Below the pieces are notes generated by a model that was given only the letters and a program-made list of their open reading frames with translations, made no database searches and was not told the origin of the DNA. Positions 60,111 through 64,000 of a stretch of DNA of 64,000 nt are shown here, piece by piece. The position numbers were made by a program, and so were the translations under genes. Origin of the DNA: Combretum micranthum (lineage: Eukaryota; Streptophyta; Magnoliopsida; Myrtales; Combretaceae); NCBI GenBank assembly GCA_024138025.1, contig JAMXBD010000025.1:2671501-2735500 (forward strand). Direction: 5' to 3'. The stretch's first letter is position 1. Every line of letters begins with the position of its first letter.

Positions 60111-61735
60111 TCACCTAGACATGATCACACCCGTTATGAAGATAGCGATAGTCTCAGATGTGTTATGGAAGAGCTATAATGGGAATGATAATGAAGAAAA
60201 AGAAGAGAAATTGGACCATAGAGAAGATAACGGGCATTGATGTGGTCATAACCTCAGTGGTAATCTTTATGGACCTTGCAAGCACATGTGATACGACTGT
60301 TATTTGGAGAAGAGAAAGAATCCATAGCAAAGATAATGGCCTATATCACAGCCGTTACCAAGGTGGTGATCTCTTTTGATTGTATAAGAGAAGCTTGATA
60401 CGACCTGTATTTAAGGAAAAGAAGAAGGCTATAGAACAGATAACGACCTTCAGTATGGCTATGACAAATAGGACATCAATTTGCAGACTTTCATTAAGGC
60501 TGATTATGGGCATTATGGTGGCTTGATTTTGTAATCTGAGGAGATAACGGGTCGTATCACCGCTGTGATCTACCTTAGATAGTAGGATTCGAGAAGATAA
60601 CGAGCCATGATACGGCCATGATGGTAGTTACCTATTAGATATTTTCATGCCAATTCAAATTTAATTTTATTTTTAAAGGAAGACAAAGTCCAAGTGATAC
60701 ATTTCTTCACCAAATAGACATACCTAATGGAGAAAGCATATAAGTAGTTGTCCAAACATTACAGAGGATCATTCACTAATAAATTGACCACTTATATCAC
60801 TAATCCTTGTAATTTGAGGAAAGAGTCCTGAGTGCATATTGTATTGTGAGAGACAATGGTGTCAGTCCATCTGTTCATGATCAATGTCTCAAACCTTGTA
60901 TCAAGATTATCAAGTGTTTTTCATCAATAAGGATTATTTCTATGTTCCATTCCTCTAGTCTTTTCTTCTATTGTGTTGAATTGTATTTCTGCACTATGCA
61001 TGAGTAATTGTTAGGAGTTGTGAAACCGTGATTTTCATGTATGTACATGGATTGATTGTCAATTGTTATTGATTTCACTAATCTCTATAATGTATTAAAG
61101 AATTTTAATTCTAGGCAGTGCATAACTTAAAATTAGATAAGATTTTCACGGGATGTGATCGAGAAATCAACCTGTGGAATATATCTAGGCCATAGAGAGA
61201 GGCTGCACATGATGCCTAAAGTTAGGGTCATGAAACATTCTACATATATAAATATACATGTATAAAATTTACATTGTGTTCATGTTTCTAATGCAATTTT
61301 GGTTGGTTATTAATTAGAAAGAAATTCCAGTTAACAAGGCTAGGATTAGGGGGCAATAGTCTTGAAAAAGATATTGACTTATTTGATGGAATCCCATAGT
61401 TAGGAAAGATTCAATAATCATTAGAAGTTATAGTACATGTTACTTCATTGGTGAAGCAAGTCTGATGTGCTTATTGTTTGTTAGAATAATATCAACTTTG
61501 TGATTTTGTTAGTAATATTAGTTGTATATATTAACCAATTTAGTTCATTTATTACATTTCCCTAATTCAATTTTAATTTGCTAGATAATAATAAAGAAGG
61601 AGAGTAATAGTACTTGTCAAGAATCCCGAGGAATATGACTCTATAGTTTATTCTTATACTACATATGATAGGTATACTTGCCTAGCACTGACCAAATCTT
61701 TAAAAAAAATCATAGGAATTTATCATTTAAAACTT
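60111..61735 (+). repeat. Athila/Tat-like LTR copy, plus orientation
   Basis: 60120-60660 is a degenerate array of GAGAAGATAACGGGC-type and GTGATACGACCGTGATCT-like words. 60780-61290 carries a conserved block (ATTGATTGTCAATTGTTATT, GATTTCACTAATCTCTATAA, GAGAAATCAACCTGTGGAAT). 61615-61700 has CTTGTCAAGAATCCCGAGGA and TATGATAGGTATACTTGCC, matching the LTR end of Athila/Tat elements. The same blocks in the same order occur inverted at 62560-64000. Both arms look diverged by roughly a fifth. Confidence 0.65.
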
Positions 61736-62559
61736 GGTCAAAATAAGTGCATCAATGGTAATATGATGATTTTCCAACGAGTATAATTCTTTTCATTTTT
61801 ATATGTTATGTTTGATGATTTAGTAATTAATTATCTTTGATTATTTTTTAGGTGTTTGATCTCTTTGTGATTGTAATATTTGCACATGCGAAAAAAAATA
61901 AATGATAATATGAACATTTATAAAATATGTTTATTATATATTTTCCATATAAAAGATTTAATTATTTAAAATTTGTATTTAATATAACTCAAAGAAAAAT
62001 AAATTTCAACAATTATTATAGTTTAACGAAACAAACAGAATTACATTAATTTTCTAAAAAATTAAAATAAAATTTTTTAAAAAATGGAGAGACAAGTTTC
62101 ACCTCATAGCTATCTAACATGACACTCGCCTTCGTATGGCTAACTCGCCTGTTTGGTGTTGTAAGAGGTGAATTTCACCTCTTTTTATAAAAGATGGCAA
62201 TTCTTTACAGGCGAAGGTTTTGCCTCAATGGGCAGATGAAATTTTGGCCTATTGAGGTGTTAAATTTCTCCTCTTTTAGCAATTTTACTACTAGTGATAG
62301 GAATCATTGTCATGTGATTATACTAAATGTGACTCTAATTGTAAAATATACTAAGGTAATTCGACATCATAATTAGAACTGATATAGTAATTCCTCGAAT
62401 AAAGTGTGTTATAAGATAACATGAGACGATAAATTTCGGATTAAGCTATGGTTTGCTTATATCACTATATTTCTTTTGTAGTATTAATGTATGGTAGGCG
62501 GTTACATGCGTTATTTCTTATTGAGTTTTAATAAATTAATTCCTATTATCTCTTTCCTA
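61736..62559. other. Spacer between the two inverted LTR copies
   Basis: Mostly AT-rich. 62085-62300 has a less AT-rich patch with GAGGTGAATTTCACCTC, a perfect 17-base palindrome at 62166-62182, and CAGGCGAAGGTTTTGCCTCA. A 60-codon frame (62194-62376) shows no motif. No primer-binding site or polyprotein was found. Confidence 0.45.
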
Positions 62560-64000
62560 TGATTTGGTCAAGTTAGGCAAGTGTACATATCACATGTAGT
62601 ATAGGAATGAAATATAGGGTTGTATTCCTTAAGGATCTTGGCAAGAACTATTACTCACCTTTTTCCTATTATCTAGCCTATAAAATTGAGAGAATAATAT
62701 TATTAACTACTAATCACACTACAAACTAGCTACCTATTACTATAAAGTTATAAACACATTTTAATTAAACTAAATATCGCATTTGAGTAATTTAAACCTT
62801 GCTTCACCGATGAATTAACATGCACTACACATTATTATTTTGCTGTGCCTTTTCTAACCGTGGGATTCCACCAAATAGATTAATATATCTCTCGAGTCTA
62901 TTGAATCATAATCCTAGCCTTGTTGAACTTGAATCTTTTCTTAGTTAACAGTCGACTAGAATTGCATTGAAAATATGATCCCAAGGGTAAATTCAATTAC
63001 ATATGCAAAAAGTTTCACAACTCTATCTCTAGGCATCATAAACAATCTCTCTCTATAGCCTATATCTATTCTATAGGTAGATTTCTCAATCGCATCTTAT
63101 GAAAATTTGATATAATCCTAAGTCGTGCACTACCTAGAATTAGAATGCTTTAACACATTATAGATATTAGTGAAATCAACAATAATAGACAATCAATCTA
63201 GGTATGTACATGTTGAACACGACTACACAAGTCTTAGCAACTACTTATGCATGATGTAAAGAAACAAAACAATGATTAATATAAAATAAAAAAAAAAGAG
63301 AGAAAACTCCCTTTTCACAATACAAATGTCTGAATTCTTTACCAACAATTACAACATCATGTCTCCTCTCTCAAGAATCACCAAGGAGTATGTTACAACA
63401 TGTTACAATGCAGACGAAAATATGAATAAGTACAATATTACAAAGCAAATTAAATTATAGTTACTCGATGTGTAAAAAATGATTCGGCTCCTTCCATCCG
63501 ATGTTTGGGTCTTGTGTATATGTCCTAGATGACCAGACATGTCTAATAGGTGTATAATAATCTTGATTGGCCTTTACCCCTCTTCAAAATGCCTTTTTAA
63601 TCCAACTGGCGTGAAAATATATCATAGGAAAACTACCATCACGGTCGTATCACAAAGATGTTATTTCTTTAAGGTATAGATATCCAATGTAGATCACGAC
63701 CATGATGAGGCCTGTGATCTCCTTGGGTCCAATTTCCAAGGGTAATAACGCCCATAATCAAGCCTTCATATACTGTTGCAAATCACTCCCCTGTTGGTCA
63801 TGGTCGTGTTAAATGTCGTGATATCCTCTGCTCATTCCCTCTTCTTCAAATAATGGCCATATCAAGTGCATTCACATGATCAGTGGAGATCACTATCTAG
63901 GTCACGTTCGTATTAGGGGCTGTGATCTCCTCCGTGCCCCATTTTCTCCATGATCACGCCCATAATAGCTCCTCTAATATTTATTCGAGAAGATTACCGA
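62560..64000 (-). repeat. Athila/Tat-like LTR copy, minus orientation, cut by the window edge
   Basis: The reverse complement matches 60111-61735: ATTGATTGTCTATTATTGTT, GATTTCACTAATATCTATAA, GAGAAATCTACCTATAGAAT and ATGTGATATGTACACTTGCC occur in the same order. 63600-64000 holds the counterpart of the repeat array, with GATCACGACCATGATGAGGC, CCTGTGATCTCC and GGCTGTGATCTCC. The 3' ends of the two copies face each other across about 0.8 kb. Confidence 0.65.

Noticed and set aside
1..64000. Integrated plant virus (pararetrovirus or geminivirus) sequence
   Set aside because: All reverse transcriptase pieces have copia or gypsy domain order with LTRs; no coat, movement or Rep motif was seen.
1..64000. 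tRNA, rRNA or CRISPR loci
   Set aside because: No cloverleaf with a GGTTCGAATCC-like arm, no rRNA core sequence and no regularly spaced identical repeats were found; the regular arrays are minisatellites.

Overview
This window is nuclear DNA from a flowering plant, most likely a dicot. It is AT-rich with very low gene density, is packed with decayed and nested retrotransposons and small DNA transposons, and carries one clear host gene: an intron-containing, organelle-targeted RecA homologue. Nothing suggests a bacterial, organellar or viral replicon.

Layout. (1) 1-5916, minus strand: a Ty1/copia retrotransposon running off the left edge, with a 1.45-kb LTR, a tRNA-iMet-type primer-binding site, gag, protease, integrase and reverse transcriptase, all broken by small frame changes. 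(2) About 6050-8330, plus strand: a badly decayed Mutator-like (MULE) transposase. (3) 10.5-14.5 kb, minus strand: the RECA gene in eight coding exons. (4) 16.4-19.05 kb, plus strand: an internally deleted copia relic (integrase scrap, polypurine tract, LTR), with one MITE next to it and one inside its LTR. (5) 22.2-30.1 kb: long non-coding blocks with the TGTAACACCC-type ends of plant Ty3/gypsy LTRs, one of 3.7 kb and one of 1.2 kb. (6) 31999-37343, minus strand: a full-length but dead Ty3/gypsy chromovirus between two 440-bp LTRs. (7) 38.3-40.8 kb: a possible three-exon small gene that no single-frame ORF scan would show, next to a CACTA-like end and a 1.2-kb long-TIR element. (8) 41-55.5 kb: LTR-derived DNA, including a 4.48-kb solo LTR with an exact 5-bp target duplication (51041-55522). 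(9) 55.5-59.1 kb: LTR-like DNA carrying a 913-bp hAT-type element with an 8-bp target duplication. (10) 60.1-64 kb: two diverged copies of one Athila/Tat-like LTR facing each other tail to tail.

How it fits together: apart from RECA (and perhaps the small gene) nothing here looks expressed for the host. The transposable elements record several insertion layers: MITE into copia LTR, hAT into a gypsy-type LTR, and a solo LTR placed between LTR-like flanks. No new multi-gene system was found. The observations most worth following are the exact one-base losses in three successive RECA exons, the duplicated splice acceptor in the same gene, the small spliced ORF, and the recurring CAGAAGG motif in the copia element. 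Exon, LTR and element boundaries were read by eye; family names beyond the superfamily are inference.
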